In this document: positions 20,478 through 30,189 of the stretch, piece after piece
Numbering within the stretch: the stretch's first letter is position 1
Layout: every line of letters starts with the position of its first letter
Source of the DNA: a bacterium
GTDB taxonomy: Bacteria; Patescibacteriota; Saccharimonadia; Saccharimonadales; UBA4665
Reading direction: 5' to 3'
Assembly (NCBI GenBank): GCA_021833065.1
Contig: JAKBGO010000001.1
Coordinates: forward strand, 1-64,000
DNA length: 64,000 bases
Translations under genes and position numbers: made by a program
The notes under the pieces: model-generated
What the model saw: only the letters and a program-made list of their open reading frames with translations
Told to the model about the DNA's origin: nothing
Databases searched by the model: none

Positions 20478-22283
20478 CTATGCCGTTGTTGTAACCCGGA
20501 GAATCTCTTCAATCGTTGTTTCTCCTCTTAGCGCTTTGATAAAACCGTCGGTCTGCATCGGCAACATATTTTCCGCGATTGCCTTATTTTCAATGACTTC
20601 ACTCGATTCGTTGGTAACAATCATTTTCTGAACTGATTCACTGTTAGACAAAACTTCGTAAATACCAATTCTTCCTTTAAATCCGGTATGATTGCACATT
20701 TCGCAGCCATCTTCGTTGGCTTTAAACAATCTAATAATCTTTGTCGGAGTTGAGCTAAGATCGTCAAGTGGTTTTTGTTTATTGACAGTACTCATTCCGA
20801 TGCCGTCTTTTTTAGCGTCTTGTTCTAGTTCGTTAACTTTTTTAAATCCCCCCGTATTTTCGATGTTAAACAGTTTATCCAGTCTGCTTATGTAGGCATC
20901 GTCCGGGACAAAACTTTTTTTGCAGTTATAACAGAGTCTTCTGACAAGCCGCTGAGCTATCACGACCCTAACCGTCGATGCAATCAGGAACGGCTCTACT
21001 CCCATATCAATTAATCGGGGCAGACATGTGGCGGCGTTGTTGGTGTGGAGCGTTGAAAAAACCAGGTGTCCGGTCAGGGCTGCCTGAACTGCTAAATCGG
21101 CTGTTTCGTGGTCTCTTATCTCACCAAGCATAATTATATTTGGATCTTGTCTAAGAAGGGCCCTTAGTCCATTTGCAAAGGTCATGCCGGCTATAGGATT
21201 AACTTGCGTTTGATTGGCTCCAACGATGTGGTATTCGACCGGATCTTCAATAGTCGATATGTTTACGTCGGGACTGTTCAAGTGACTCAGTACACTGAAT
21301 AAAGTAGTTGATTTACCTGAACCAGTTGGACCGGTTACTAAAATCATTCCGTGGGGTTGTACTATGGCATGATTTAACTCTATTAGAGCATCTCCCCAAA
21401 AACCCAGTTCATTAAAATCCGATGCTTTTGACGATTCATTCAAAATTCTCATTACCACTTTTTCACCGTCTAGGATTGGTAGTGTCGAGACACGTAAAGC
21501 ATACATTGAGCCGTTGACCTCTACTTTGAATCTTCCATCCTGTGGTGCGCGATGTTCGTCTATTTTAAGATTGGCCAAAATTTTAATCCTGCTGATTAGC
21601 GAGTTCAGCAGTTTTCTTGGCAGTTTATTAGCTTCTTTTAGAATTCCGTCTATCCTGTATCTGATTACTACGAATTCTTCTCTGGGTTCAATGTGGATGT
21701 CGCTGGCCCCGGCTTTAATACCGTATTCAATTAGCAGATTGACTGTTTGGGCGACCGGTGAATCTTCAGCCAAGTCACTTTCATCAACGTCATCGGCTTC
21801 ATCGTCCTCGTCTTGGGATGCGATAACTTTGGTTAATTCCGAGCTTATGTTTCCTCTGTATTGACCGAGAGCAGCTTGAAGCAGGCTGTCGGTAGTAATG
21901 TAGACTCGCAGATTATTCCCCAGTTGTTTTTGTAAAAAATTCAAGGCTTGAATATCGTCCGGATCGGCCATTGCCAAAAACTTGGTGTTGTTTTCATCGA
22001 CATCAAAAACTATGGCGTTATATTGATTGGCTATTCTTTCGGGTAATAATTTTAAAACTTCAGGCTTGATGTCTTTACCGTTTAATTCGATAAAAGGAAC
22101 GTCAATTTCTTGGGCGTAGAGTTTTGTTAAATCTTTTTCGCTGACAATATTATTTTTAATAACCAAATCTTGCAGAGGCTTTTTATCGGATTTTTCTTGA
22201 TCTCGAAGAATTTTCGATTGCTCATCGGTTATTAAATGGTTTTCGAGCAATAATTTTTCAACTAAAGAGTCGGGAATTCGCAT
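20478..22283 (-). CDS. pilB: Type IV pilus assembly ATPase PilB/GspE
   Basis: GASDIHIEP, GPTGSGKSTTL, EDPVEYHI, ALLRQDPNIIMLGEIRDHETADLAVQAALTGHLVFSTLHTN, zinc CxxC motifs. Confidence 0.97.
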   Translation of the reverse strand: MRIPDSLVEKLLLENHLITDEQSKILRDQEKSDKKPLQDLVIKNNIVSEKDLTKLYAQEIDVPFIELNGKDIKPEVLKLLPERIANQYNAIVFDVDENNTKFLAMADPDDIQALNFLQKQLGNNLRVYITTDSLLQAALGQYRGNISSELTKVIASQDEDDEADDVDESDLAEDSPVAQTVNLLIEYGIKAGASDIHIEPREEFVVIRYRIDGILKEANKLPRKLLNSLISRIKILANLKIDEHRAPQDGRFKVEVNGSMYALRVSTLPILDGEKVVMRILNESSKASDFNELGFWGDALIELNHAIVQPHGMILVTGPTGSGKSTTLFSVLSHLNSPDVNISTIEDPVEYHIVGANQTQVNPIAGMTFANGLRALLRQDPNIIMLGEIRDHETADLAVQAALTGHLVFSTLHTNNAATCLPRLIDMGVEPFLIASTVRVVIAQRLVRRLCYNCKKSFVPDDAYISRLDKLFNIENTGGFKKVNELEQDAKKDGIGMSTVNKQKPLDDLSSTPTKIIRLFKANEDGCEMCNHTGFKGRIGIYEVLSNSESVQKMIVTNESSEVIENKAIAENMLPMQTDGFIKALRGETTIEEILRVTTTA

Positions 22284-22463
22284 ATTTTTTAGAAGTTTTT
22301 GTTACCTTTAAACATAAACATAATCATAACAAATTTTTCACTATATCTAAAGTAGACAACACTTATAATAAAATCCATAAATAATAAGTATTTAGATGGT
22401 AAAATATTTACTAATGGGTGGAAGTTCAGTCAGTTTATTTATCTTTAAAATGAGGGATTAAAA

Positions 22464-23480
22464 ATGAAAGAAAAAGTTGAAAAGACCGAAACAAACGACA
22501 ATAAGTCAAAAGCTTTAGCCGTAGCTCTGGAATCGATTGAAAAACAATTCGGTAAGGGCTCAATTATGAAGCTCGGCGACTATAATTCTAAATCTGTCGA
22601 GTGTATTCCCACCGGATCTCTATCATTGGATTTAGCACTTGGGGGTGGACTTCCCAAGGGTAGGATTATAGAAATATATGGTCCTGAGAGTTCGGGAAAG
22701 ACGACCCTGACCCTGCACGCTATTGCCGAGGTTCAAAAGTCCGGCGGAGTCGCAGCTTTTATTGATGCCGAGCACGCACTTGACCCTTCCTATGCTAAAA
22801 GAATAGGAGTTGATGTTGATAACTTACTTCTTTCTCAGCCAGATAACGGGGAACAGGCGCTGGAAATTGTTGAAACCTTGGTTCGGTCAAATGCCGTAGA
22901 CATAATTGTGATTGATTCAGTGGCAGCCCTAGTGCCAAAAGCTGAGATTGAAGGCGAGATGGGCGACAGTCACATGGGTCTTCAGGCTAGATTGATGAGC
23001 CAGGCACTCAGAAAATTAACCGGAATTATCTCTCGTTCCCACGTAACGGTTATATTTATTAATCAGATTAGAATGAAAATTGGAGTAATGTTCGGTAATC
23101 CGGAAACTACTACCGGTGGAAACGCTTTGAAATTCTACGCTTCGGTTCGAATGGATATCAGAAGAACATCACAAATAAAACAAGATGATGTGGTAATCGG
23201 TAATCGTACCAAAGTAAAGGTTGTTAAAAATAAAATAGCTGCGCCTTTTCGAGAAGCTGAGTTCGATATTATGTACAACCAGGGTATTTCTAAATCGGGC
23301 GATGTCCTTGACTTGGCTATAAATCACAGCATCATCGACAAAGCCGGTGCCTGGTTTTCTTATCAGGACAATAAAATTGGTCAGGGTCGTGAAGCTGCAA
23401 AGCAATATCTCGATGACAACCCGAAAATTATGGACGAGGTAGTCGATAAGATATTGTTGGCCGAATCGAAAAAAGTCTAA
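22464..23480 (+). CDS. recA: Recombinase RecA
   Basis: [57 protein letters not shown]. Confidence 0.99.
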   Translation: MKEKVEKTETNDNKSKALAVALESIEKQFGKGSIMKLGDYNSKSVECIPTGSLSLDLALGGGLPKGRIIEIYGPESSGKTTLTLHAIAEVQKSGGVAAFIDAEHALDPSYAKRIGVDVDNLLLSQPDNGEQALEIVETLVRSNAVDIIVIDSVAALVPKAEIEGEMGDSHMGLQARLMSQALRKLTGIISRSHVTVIFINQIRMKIGVMFGNPETTTGGNALKFYASVRMDIRRTSQIKQDDVVIGNRTKVKVVKNKIAAPFREAEFDIMYNQGISKSGDVLDLAINHSIIDKAGAWFSYQDNKIGQGREAAKQYLDDNPKIMDEVVDKILLAESKKV

Positions 23481-23490
23481 AAACCAGTTT

Positions 23491-24096
23491 ATGCCAAAAG
23501 TGACCGGGATACTTGATTCTAAAGCTAACTTTTCACTATTTTCGGTTTATGTAGACGATAAATACCTGGCAGATTTATCAGTATTTAGCATTGATAAATT
23601 TGGCTTAAAAATAGGATCTGAAATTGACGACCGACTGTCTAGTCAGTTAAAAGACAGTTCATCAGTTGATATATTTTATATGCGTTCGCTAAAACTTATT
23701 TCAATCAGAAAAAGAAGCAAAAAAGAAATTAGCGATTTTTTAACAAAAAACCAATTAAGCAGAGATCTGATTGAAGAGGTAATTTCGAGGCTAATTGATA
23801 AAAATTATTTGAATGACGAAGAATTTGCCAAATCATTTATAAATGATCGAATGCTGTTAAATCCTGTCTCCTACCGTAAACTCGTCTATCTTTTAAAAAC
23901 TAAGGGTATTTCCGAAGAAGTAGTTTCAAAAATAGTTTCAAAAGAAGAGGTTAATCAGCAATCTTTGGCCAAAATTGTGGCAAAAAAACGAAAAATTAGC
24001 AGATTTAATGACGATAAAAAACTAACAAATTACTTATTGTCACAAGGTTTCTCTTATAGTGATATTAAACAATTTTTAGAAAACGAAAATCTTTAA
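23491..24096 (+). CDS. recX: Regulatory protein RecX
   Basis: RSKKEISDFL, LIDKNYLNDEEFAKSFINDR; adjacent to recA. Confidence 0.88.
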   Translation: MPKVTGILDSKANFSLFSVYVDDKYLADLSVFSIDKFGLKIGSEIDDRLSSQLKDSSSVDIFYMRSLKLISIRKRSKKEISDFLTKNQLSRDLIEEVISRLIDKNYLNDEEFAKSFINDRMLLNPVSYRKLVYLLKTKGISEEVVSKIVSKEEVNQQSLAKIVAKKRKISRFNDDKKLTNYLLSQGFSYSDIKQFLENENL

Positions 24097-24611
24097 GTGA
24101 TAGTTGCCGGGGCTGCGACCGAAACCAATTCTTCCGGTTCCTCCACTACTATCTCCTTATCATTGACCTCTACAATTTGACCTCGATCAATACTTTTAAT
24201 GGCACCGTTGAAATTTTTTAGAATGGATTGATGGACATATAGTTTCAGTATGAACATGCTCTCACTATCGAAAGCAAAGTCTTCTACCTTACCCATTTTT
24301 CTTCCCGATACAGTTTTTACTGGTTTTTTAATCAGATCATAGCTTAGTTCAATAATTTGTTTGTGTTTCACCAGTTCATCGGGCATGGTTAATGATTCGT
24401 AGTTATTGGTTATAAAATCATGCCGATATATTTCCCTGATATCTTGAGAAAGGAGAACTTTAATCTTTTTGTCAGAATAATCTCTAACATAAAAACCTTC
24501 AATTTTTAAGTTTTTTGGCTGACAAAGTATGCCGATAACCTCACCAATCGGGTGACCTTCTCTAATAGAAAGTATCTTTTTACCGATTATCGAGCTATTT
24601 AGCAGTAGCAT
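24093..24611 (-). CDS. PRC-barrel domain protein (two copies)
   Basis: SSIIGKKILSIREGHPIGEVIGIL and KKPVKTVSGRKMGKVEDFAFD. Confidence 0.65.
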   Translation of the reverse strand: MLLLNSSIIGKKILSIREGHPIGEVIGILCQPKNLKIEGFYVRDYSDKKIKVLLSQDIREIYRHDFITNNYESLTMPDELVKHKQIIELSYDLIKKPVKTVSGRKMGKVEDFAFDSESMFILKLYVHQSILKNFNGAIKSIDRGQIVEVNDKEIVVEEPEELVSVAAPATIT

Positions 24612-24689
24612 TAGCTTAATTATAAACCAAACAAGTTTGCTGATTTAATTGCTTAGCATAGTTCTAATCTATTAAAATGTATAAAAGAG

Positions 24690-25130
24690 ATGGAAAAAAA
24701 AGTATCAACCAACGAATCGGAAACCTATCAGATTGGTTTTGAAATGGGTAAGAAATTAAAAGGCGGTGAACTTATAGTTCTAGACGGTGATTTGGGTGCA
24801 GGCAAAACTACATTTGTACGAGGATTGGTAGCGGGGACAGGATCCAAATCCGATGTGTCGAGCCCCAGCTTCGTTATAAAAAATGAATACAGAGCAGACG
24901 ATTTAATCATTAACCATTTCGATTTTTATCGGCTTGCAGACCCGGGAATACTTGCCGATACTCTAAAAGAAGCCATGGTTGATGGGAGAAGTATTTCTAT
25001 AATTGAATGGAGCGACATTGTCAAAGACCTATTAGATAAAAACAAACTGATTGTTAAATTTAGCGTACTGTCGGATAATGAAAGACTGATTGAATTTGAT
25101 TTTGATGACAGTTTAAAATATTTGGTATGA
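24690..25130 (+). CDS. tsaE: tRNA t6A synthesis ATPase TsaE
   Basis: GDLGAGKTTFVRGL, SPSFVIKNEY, HFDFYRL, IEWSD. Confidence 0.94.
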   Translation: MEKKVSTNESETYQIGFEMGKKLKGGELIVLDGDLGAGKTTFVRGLVAGTGSKSDVSSPSFVIKNEYRADDLIINHFDFYRLADPGILADTLKEAMVDGRSISIIEWSDIVKDLLDKNKLIVKFSVLSDNERLIEFDFDDSLKYLV

Positions 25131-25525
25131 AGATGAATATATTGGCTTTGAAATGCGATCAACCGGAAGTTAAGATAAGTCTCTATAGAGACGGACAATT
25201 AGTCAAAGATACAAGCTGGTTGGCCGATAGAAGTTTGGCTAAGAACCTTAACAAAAAAATTGATGAAATTTTGCAGAATAATAATTCTTCTATAGATCAG
25301 CTGTCCGGACTTATCTTCTTCAAAGGCCCCGGTAGCTTTACCGGTTTGAGAATCGGAGCAGCTGTTTTTAATACCATGGCCTATAGTCTTAATATCCCGA
25401 TTGTCGGCGAAACAGGTGACAGTTGGCTGACAAATGGTTTAAAGAATCTGGAAGACGGTAAGAATGAAAAAATAATCCTGCCATTTTACGGCAGCGAAGC
25501 TCATATTACCCAAGCTAAAAAATAA
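25127..25525 (+). CDS. tsaB: TsaB-like protein (N-terminal half only)
   Basis: FFKGPGSFTGLRIGAAVFNTMAYSLNIPIVG; ATGA overlap with tsaE. Confidence 0.8.
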   Translation: MKMNILALKCDQPEVKISLYRDGQLVKDTSWLADRSLAKNLNKKIDEILQNNNSSIDQLSGLIFFKGPGSFTGLRIGAAVFNTMAYSLNIPIVGETGDSWLTNGLKNLEDGKNEKIILPFYGSEAHITQAKK

Positions 25526-25726
25526 TAAAATTTTTGACGCCCATAGACATTAGATTGTATATTATCTATGGGAGAGACTTGTTTATTTATAATTTGTTAA
25601 TCCTATATTTTCATTTTTTTATTATTTAAGCTTACATTTTTACATTTTCCTTGAATTGTTGTTATAATTTCGTTTTTCGTTAAACCCTTTTTTATACTTA
25701 CGATTCAGGGATAGGAAAGGAAGACT

Positions 25727-27235
25727 ATGTTAGAGGTGATATTAGCGGTCGTAGGACTGGCTGTTGGTTTTGGTGGAAGCCAAATTGTTTACAAGAATAA
25801 AGTTAGTTCGTCTAAGAACAGTGCCGATAAAGAGTTGGCTAAAGCTAAAACGGAGGCTGATAAACTGGTCGCCAAGGCTAAGGAAGATGCTCAAAAAGCC
25901 GTCGATGAAGCTAAAAAGGATGAGCAAGCCAGGCGCACTGAACTGCAAAATCTTGAGAAAAGGCTAGTCACCAGAGAAGAGTCACTGGATAAAAAACTAG
26001 ACGAGCTTGATAAGAGGCAGGAAAAGCTTAGGGCTAACGAAGACGAGGTAGAAAAGTTAAAGGACGAGATTAGAGACATTCGACTAAAACAACAGGACAA
26101 GTTGGAAAAAATAGCCAAACTGTCCAAGACCGAAGCTGCCGAAAAATTAATGCAGATGACAGAAAGAGACATTAAGCATGATTTGATTGGGCTTATTTCT
26201 AAACTTCAAAATGAAGCCAAAGAAACTGCCGAAGAAAAAGCCGCACTAATTATTACGACAGCCATGGAAAGAATGTCATCTGAAGTAACCGCCGAGAGGA
26301 CTATTACTTCGATGAAACTAGAAGACGAGGAGATGAAGGGTCGAATAATCGGCAAAGAAGGTAGGAATATACAGGCATTACAGAAAGCAACCGGCGTAGA
26401 TATCTTGGTTGACGATACTCCCGGATATATTGTACTTAGTAGTTTCGATCCGGTTAGAAGAGAAGTCGCTAGGCAGTCATTAGAGATGTTGATGAAGGAC
26501 GGGCGTATTCATCCCGGCAGAATTGAAGAAATCGTCGAAAAAGCTCAAAAAAATATTGAAAAAGAAGTGTTTAGAGCCGGCGAAGACGCAGCCAGAGAAG
26601 TGGGTATAGTGGGCATTCCTAAAGAAATAGTTCAGCTTTTGGGTGAATTGAAATTCAGAACTTCTTATGGTCAAAATGTCTTAAAGCACAGTACTGAAAT
26701 GGCACATATCGCAGGAATGATTGCCGAAGAACTCGGTGCAAATGTAAAAACTGCTAAGTATGCTGCTTTAGTTCACGATATCGGGAAAGCCTTGACCCAT
26801 AAGGTCGAAGGTAAACATCACCACATAAGCGGTGAAGTTTTGCGAAAGTACGGCGCTCCCGAGGAGATTGCACTGGCCGCCGAACAGCATCACGATGATG
26901 TTGAAGCAACCACCGTTGAAGCATTGATAATTCGTGTTGTCGATGCCGTGAGTGCCGCCAGGCCGGGTGCTAGAAATATATCGGCTGAGAACTTCGGCGA
27001 AAGAATGAGAGATCTTGAAAACGTTGCCAATAGCTTCCCCGGCATCGATAAATCATATGCCATCTCCGCCGGTCGAGAAATCAGAGTAATAGTTAAACCA
27101 CAATCAGTTGATGACCTGAGCGCAATTAAGCTAGCCCGCGATATTGCAACCAAAATTGAATCCACCATGCAGTACCCCGGGACTATTAAAGTAAATGTGA
27201 TTAGAGAGACCAGGGCTATTGAGTTTGCCAAATAG
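25727..27235 (+). CDS. rny: Ribonuclease Y
   Basis: N-terminal TM and coiled coil, KH (GRIIGKEGRNIQALQKATGVDILVDDTP), HD (ALVHDIGKALTH). Confidence 0.97.
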   Translation: MLEVILAVVGLAVGFGGSQIVYKNKVSSSKNSADKELAKAKTEADKLVAKAKEDAQKAVDEAKKDEQARRTELQNLEKRLVTREESLDKKLDELDKRQEKLRANEDEVEKLKDEIRDIRLKQQDKLEKIAKLSKTEAAEKLMQMTERDIKHDLIGLISKLQNEAKETAEEKAALIITTAMERMSSEVTAERTITSMKLEDEEMKGRIIGKEGRNIQALQKATGVDILVDDTPGYIVLSSFDPVRREVARQSLEMLMKDGRIHPGRIEEIVEKAQKNIEKEVFRAGEDAAREVGIVGIPKEIVQLLGELKFRTSYGQNVLKHSTEMAHIAGMIAEELGANVKTAKYAALVHDIGKALTHKVEGKHHHISGEVLRKYGAPEEIALAAEQHHDDVEATTVEALIIRVVDAVSAARPGARNISAENFGERMRDLENVANSFPGIDKSYAISAGREIRVIVKPQSVDDLSAIKLARDIATKIESTMQYPGTIKVNVIRETRAIEFAK

Positions 27236-27248
27236 TTAAAATTTTGCA

Positions 27249-28055
27249 ATGAGAATTTTGTATATTGGTGATGTTGTCGGATCGTTTGGAGTACGCGTTT
27301 TAAAGTCCAAACTAAATGAACTGAAAAATGATCAAAAGATAGATTTGATAGTCGCTCAGTCTGAAAATGTCACTAATGGTAAAGGAATAAGCGCCGCCGA
27401 TTTCAAATACTTAAAAGATCTTGGCGTTGATTTTTTTACTGGCGGTAATCATAGCTTTGTTGAATCGTCGATAAATGTATACCTAGACAATCCTTCGGAG
27501 CCGATTATCGGACCTGCTAATTACGATCATAGATCAAAAACCATAGGTGTTAAAGAACTCCAAACAAAGTATGGTAAAATATTATTCGTAAGTTTACTAG
27601 GTCAGATTGTCGGCAAAGATTCAGGGCTACTTACCGTTAATCCTTTAAAACTTATCGATCAAATTTTGGAAGAAAGAAAACAAATTGACTATTTTGCGAA
27701 GATAGTTAATATTCACGGCGACTTTAGCAGTGAAAAAGTTGTAATGGGTCATTACTTGGACGGCAGGGTAAGTGCAGTGATAGGTGACCACTGGCATGTT
27801 CCTACGGCAGACGCTCGGCTTTTGTCCAGCAAAACTGCCTATATTTCAGACGTTGGAATGACTGGAGCCCTGGATTCTTCTTTGGGTGTTAAATATGAAG
27901 TAATTATCGCTAGATGGCGTGATAATCTGAAGAATAGACATATTTTAGAAGACTCCGGTTCTTGGCAGTTAAATGGAGTGATCGTAGAGATAGACAATCA
28001 ATCAAAAAAACCAGTGCTGATTGAAGGACTGAACTTAAGAGGAGAAAATCTCTAG
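27249..28055 (+). CDS. YmdB-family metallophosphoesterase
   Basis: MRILYIGDVVGSFGVRVL, SENVTNGKGIS, FTGGNHSF, DHWHVPTADAR. Confidence 0.92.
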   Translation: MRILYIGDVVGSFGVRVLKSKLNELKNDQKIDLIVAQSENVTNGKGISAADFKYLKDLGVDFFTGGNHSFVESSINVYLDNPSEPIIGPANYDHRSKTIGVKELQTKYGKILFVSLLGQIVGKDSGLLTVNPLKLIDQILEERKQIDYFAKIVNIHGDFSSEKVVMGHYLDGRVSAVIGDHWHVPTADARLLSSKTAYISDVGMTGALDSSLGVKYEVIIARWRDNLKNRHILEDSGSWQLNGVIVEIDNQSKKPVLIEGLNLRGENL

Positions 28056-28094
28056 AGAAAAAATAGATATTAGGATATAATTGGGAATAAATAA

Positions 28095-28171
28095 CGGGAT
28101 GTGGCGCAGTTGGCTAGCGCGCGCGGTTTGGGACCGTGAGGCCGGAGGTTCGAGTCCTCTCATCCCGACCA
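28095..28171 (+). tRNA. tRNA-Pro(TGG)
   Basis: CGGGATGTGGCGCAGTTGGCTAGCGCGCGCGGTTTGGGACCGTG...CATCCCGACCA. Confidence 0.96.
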
Positions 28172-28186
28172 TTTTGTATTTCAAAC

Positions 28187-28213
28187 AAACCGCCGATTAT
28201 TCCGGCGGTTTTT
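28187..28213 (+). terminator. Rho-independent terminator after tRNA-Pro
   Basis: Stem AAACCGCCG/CGGCGGTTT then TT. Confidence 0.8.
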
Positions 28214-28296
28214 AAATTTCACTTTTTGTAGGTTAAATATCTATAATAGTAAAATAATAGTGCGCAAGATGTTATTAATATCCGAGGGGGTAATTA

Positions 28297-29508
28297 ATGG
28301 AAGAAAACAATAATTTGAAACTAGGTGGAGTTAATAGTGATCCCCCGGTAAATCCATCGAATCCGACCAAATTTTCTGGGTTTTCAGGAAACGAAATGTT
28401 CTGTTTAAAATTAATCGGATATTCCCCTGGAAATTTATTGGTTGGGAACAGCGTATTCTCTATGGGTTTTATAGGTAGTCTGGGATCGGGTATAAAAAGT
28501 TTCCTAGGCGGTGAGATTAAGCAAATTACCAATATGATATTAGAGGGCAGAAAGCTGTCGTTACAGAGGTTTGAAAACGAACTGGCTAGCGTAGGTGGAA
28601 ACGGCGCCAGTGGCGTAACCAGTGAGATTATATTTCATGATGGTAATATAGAGTTCTTAACGGTAGGATCAACTGTTCACGACGACGATAACAGTGGCGA
28701 TAGTGTTTTTACCACTTCGGCTGACGGACAGGAATTATTTTGCCAAATTGATGCAAATTATCGCCCACTGTCATTTGTCTTTGGTAACGTCGCCTATTCT
28801 ATTGGATTTGCCAAAGGAATCTTAGGTTCAATCCGTCAACTGGCTAGGGGTGAAGTAAGACAGTATAGCGATATTTTTAATACTACTAGAAATATTGCAC
28901 TTGAAAGAATAATCAACGAGGCTAAAACCAAGAATGCAAACAGTGTTATAGGAATAAGGACGAGTATTTTGCCGGTCGGCACTTCAGAAGTTCAGGAAAT
29001 GATTATGATTGGCACCGCCTCTTATAATCAACAAATAGAGTCTATTGCCGGTAGTGTCGGAGGGGTAATTACCAGTGATTTGACGGCTGAGGAAACCTGG
29101 AACATCGCTAAATTAGGTTATGTGCCGCTAAAGCTTGTTCTCGGTACTTCTGTTTACTCTCTCGGTTTCAGAGGCGGTGTAACCTCGATGATTAAAAATT
29201 TGGTAAAGGGCGAAATTAATGAACTGACTCAACTGATTTACGGAGCAAGGGAACAGTCACTTAAAAAGTTACAGGCTGAGGCTGAAGCTCTCGGTGCTGA
29301 CGATATTCTCGGAATTAAAACATATATTTATAATCTGGGTAGCGGGTTAATTGAATTTTTAGCAATCGGAACAGCAGTAAGAAAAGTTGACGGTATCTCA
29401 ACCAAAAGTGATACAATTCCACCCCAAGCGATTATTCGTGATAAAGACACTTTTACCAATACGGCAGATTTTGCCTATGGAACAAATCTCCAAAACCCAA
29501 AAAGGTAG
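28297..29508 (+). CDS. Triple YbjQ/DUF74-like domain protein
   Basis: Three ~100-aa repeats with G(N/T)SVxSxGF...GEIxQ...R..(S/A)L.R...EA...A..V.GI.T......EF..IGTA. Confidence 0.75.
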   Translation: MEENNNLKLGGVNSDPPVNPSNPTKFSGFSGNEMFCLKLIGYSPGNLLVGNSVFSMGFIGSLGSGIKSFLGGEIKQITNMILEGRKLSLQRFENELASVGGNGASGVTSEIIFHDGNIEFLTVGSTVHDDDNSGDSVFTTSADGQELFCQIDANYRPLSFVFGNVAYSIGFAKGILGSIRQLARGEVRQYSDIFNTTRNIALERIINEAKTKNANSVIGIRTSILPVGTSEVQEMIMIGTASYNQQIESIAGSVGGVITSDLTAEETWNIAKLGYVPLKLVLGTSVYSLGFRGGVTSMIKNLVKGEINELTQLIYGAREQSLKKLQAEAEALGADDILGIKTYIYNLGSGLIEFLAIGTAVRKVDGISTKSDTIPPQAIIRDKDTFTNTADFAYGTNLQNPKR

Positions 29509-29550
29509 TTTTAATAGAATAATGACAAAGCTAATAGTAGAATATATGTC

Positions 29551-30177
29551 ATGATACTAGAAATTCTAGTCATAGTCCTGCTTCTTTTAATTCTTAATGA
29601 ACTGATATTAAAAAACACCAATAAAATAACGGAATTTAATCGTAAATTTGTCCATATTAGCGTTGGTAGTTTTGTCGCATTCTGGCCATTTTTAATTTCT
29701 TGGCAAAGCATCAGATTGATCAGCCTAGCTTTTGTTGCAGTCGTTTTGATTTCCCGGAAATGGAATATTTTTAAAGGTATTCATACAGTTGTCAGGCCAA
29801 CCATGGGAGAAGTACTTTTCGCAGTAGCTGTCGGCGGACTGACCTTTATAACAAACAATCAATGGATTTATCTAATTGCCGTGTTGCAAATGAGTTTAGC
29901 AGATGGGTTGGCCGCTATGATAGGTACGAGTTTGGGCAAAACAAACAGCTATAAGGTTTTTGGGCAAATCAAAAGTATTATCGGGAGTCTAGGTTTTTTC
30001 ATATCGTCGTTTGTGCTTTTAATTATTTACGGATTGTTGAGTGCTGCTAAGCTACCATTTTATCTGATAATCAATTTTTCATTATTCTTGACTTTGATTG
30101 AAAACGTAGGAGTATACGGTCTGGATAATCTCCTGGTTCCATTACTTACAGTTTTGTTTTTAAAGACAGTAGCCTGA
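29551..30177 (+). CDS. Dolichol/phytol kinase-like CTP transferase membrane protein
   Basis: FNRKFVHISVGSFVAFWPF, RPTMGEVLFAVAVG, SLADGLAAMIGTSLGK. Confidence 0.75.
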   Translation: MILEILVIVLLLLILNELILKNTNKITEFNRKFVHISVGSFVAFWPFLISWQSIRLISLAFVAVVLISRKWNIFKGIHTVVRPTMGEVLFAVAVGGLTFITNNQWIYLIAVLQMSLADGLAAMIGTSLGKTNSYKVFGQIKSIIGSLGFFISSFVLLIIYGLLSAAKLPFYLIINFSLFLTLIENVGVYGLDNLLVPLLTVLFLKTVA

Positions 30178-30189
30178 TTTTTCTTTATT

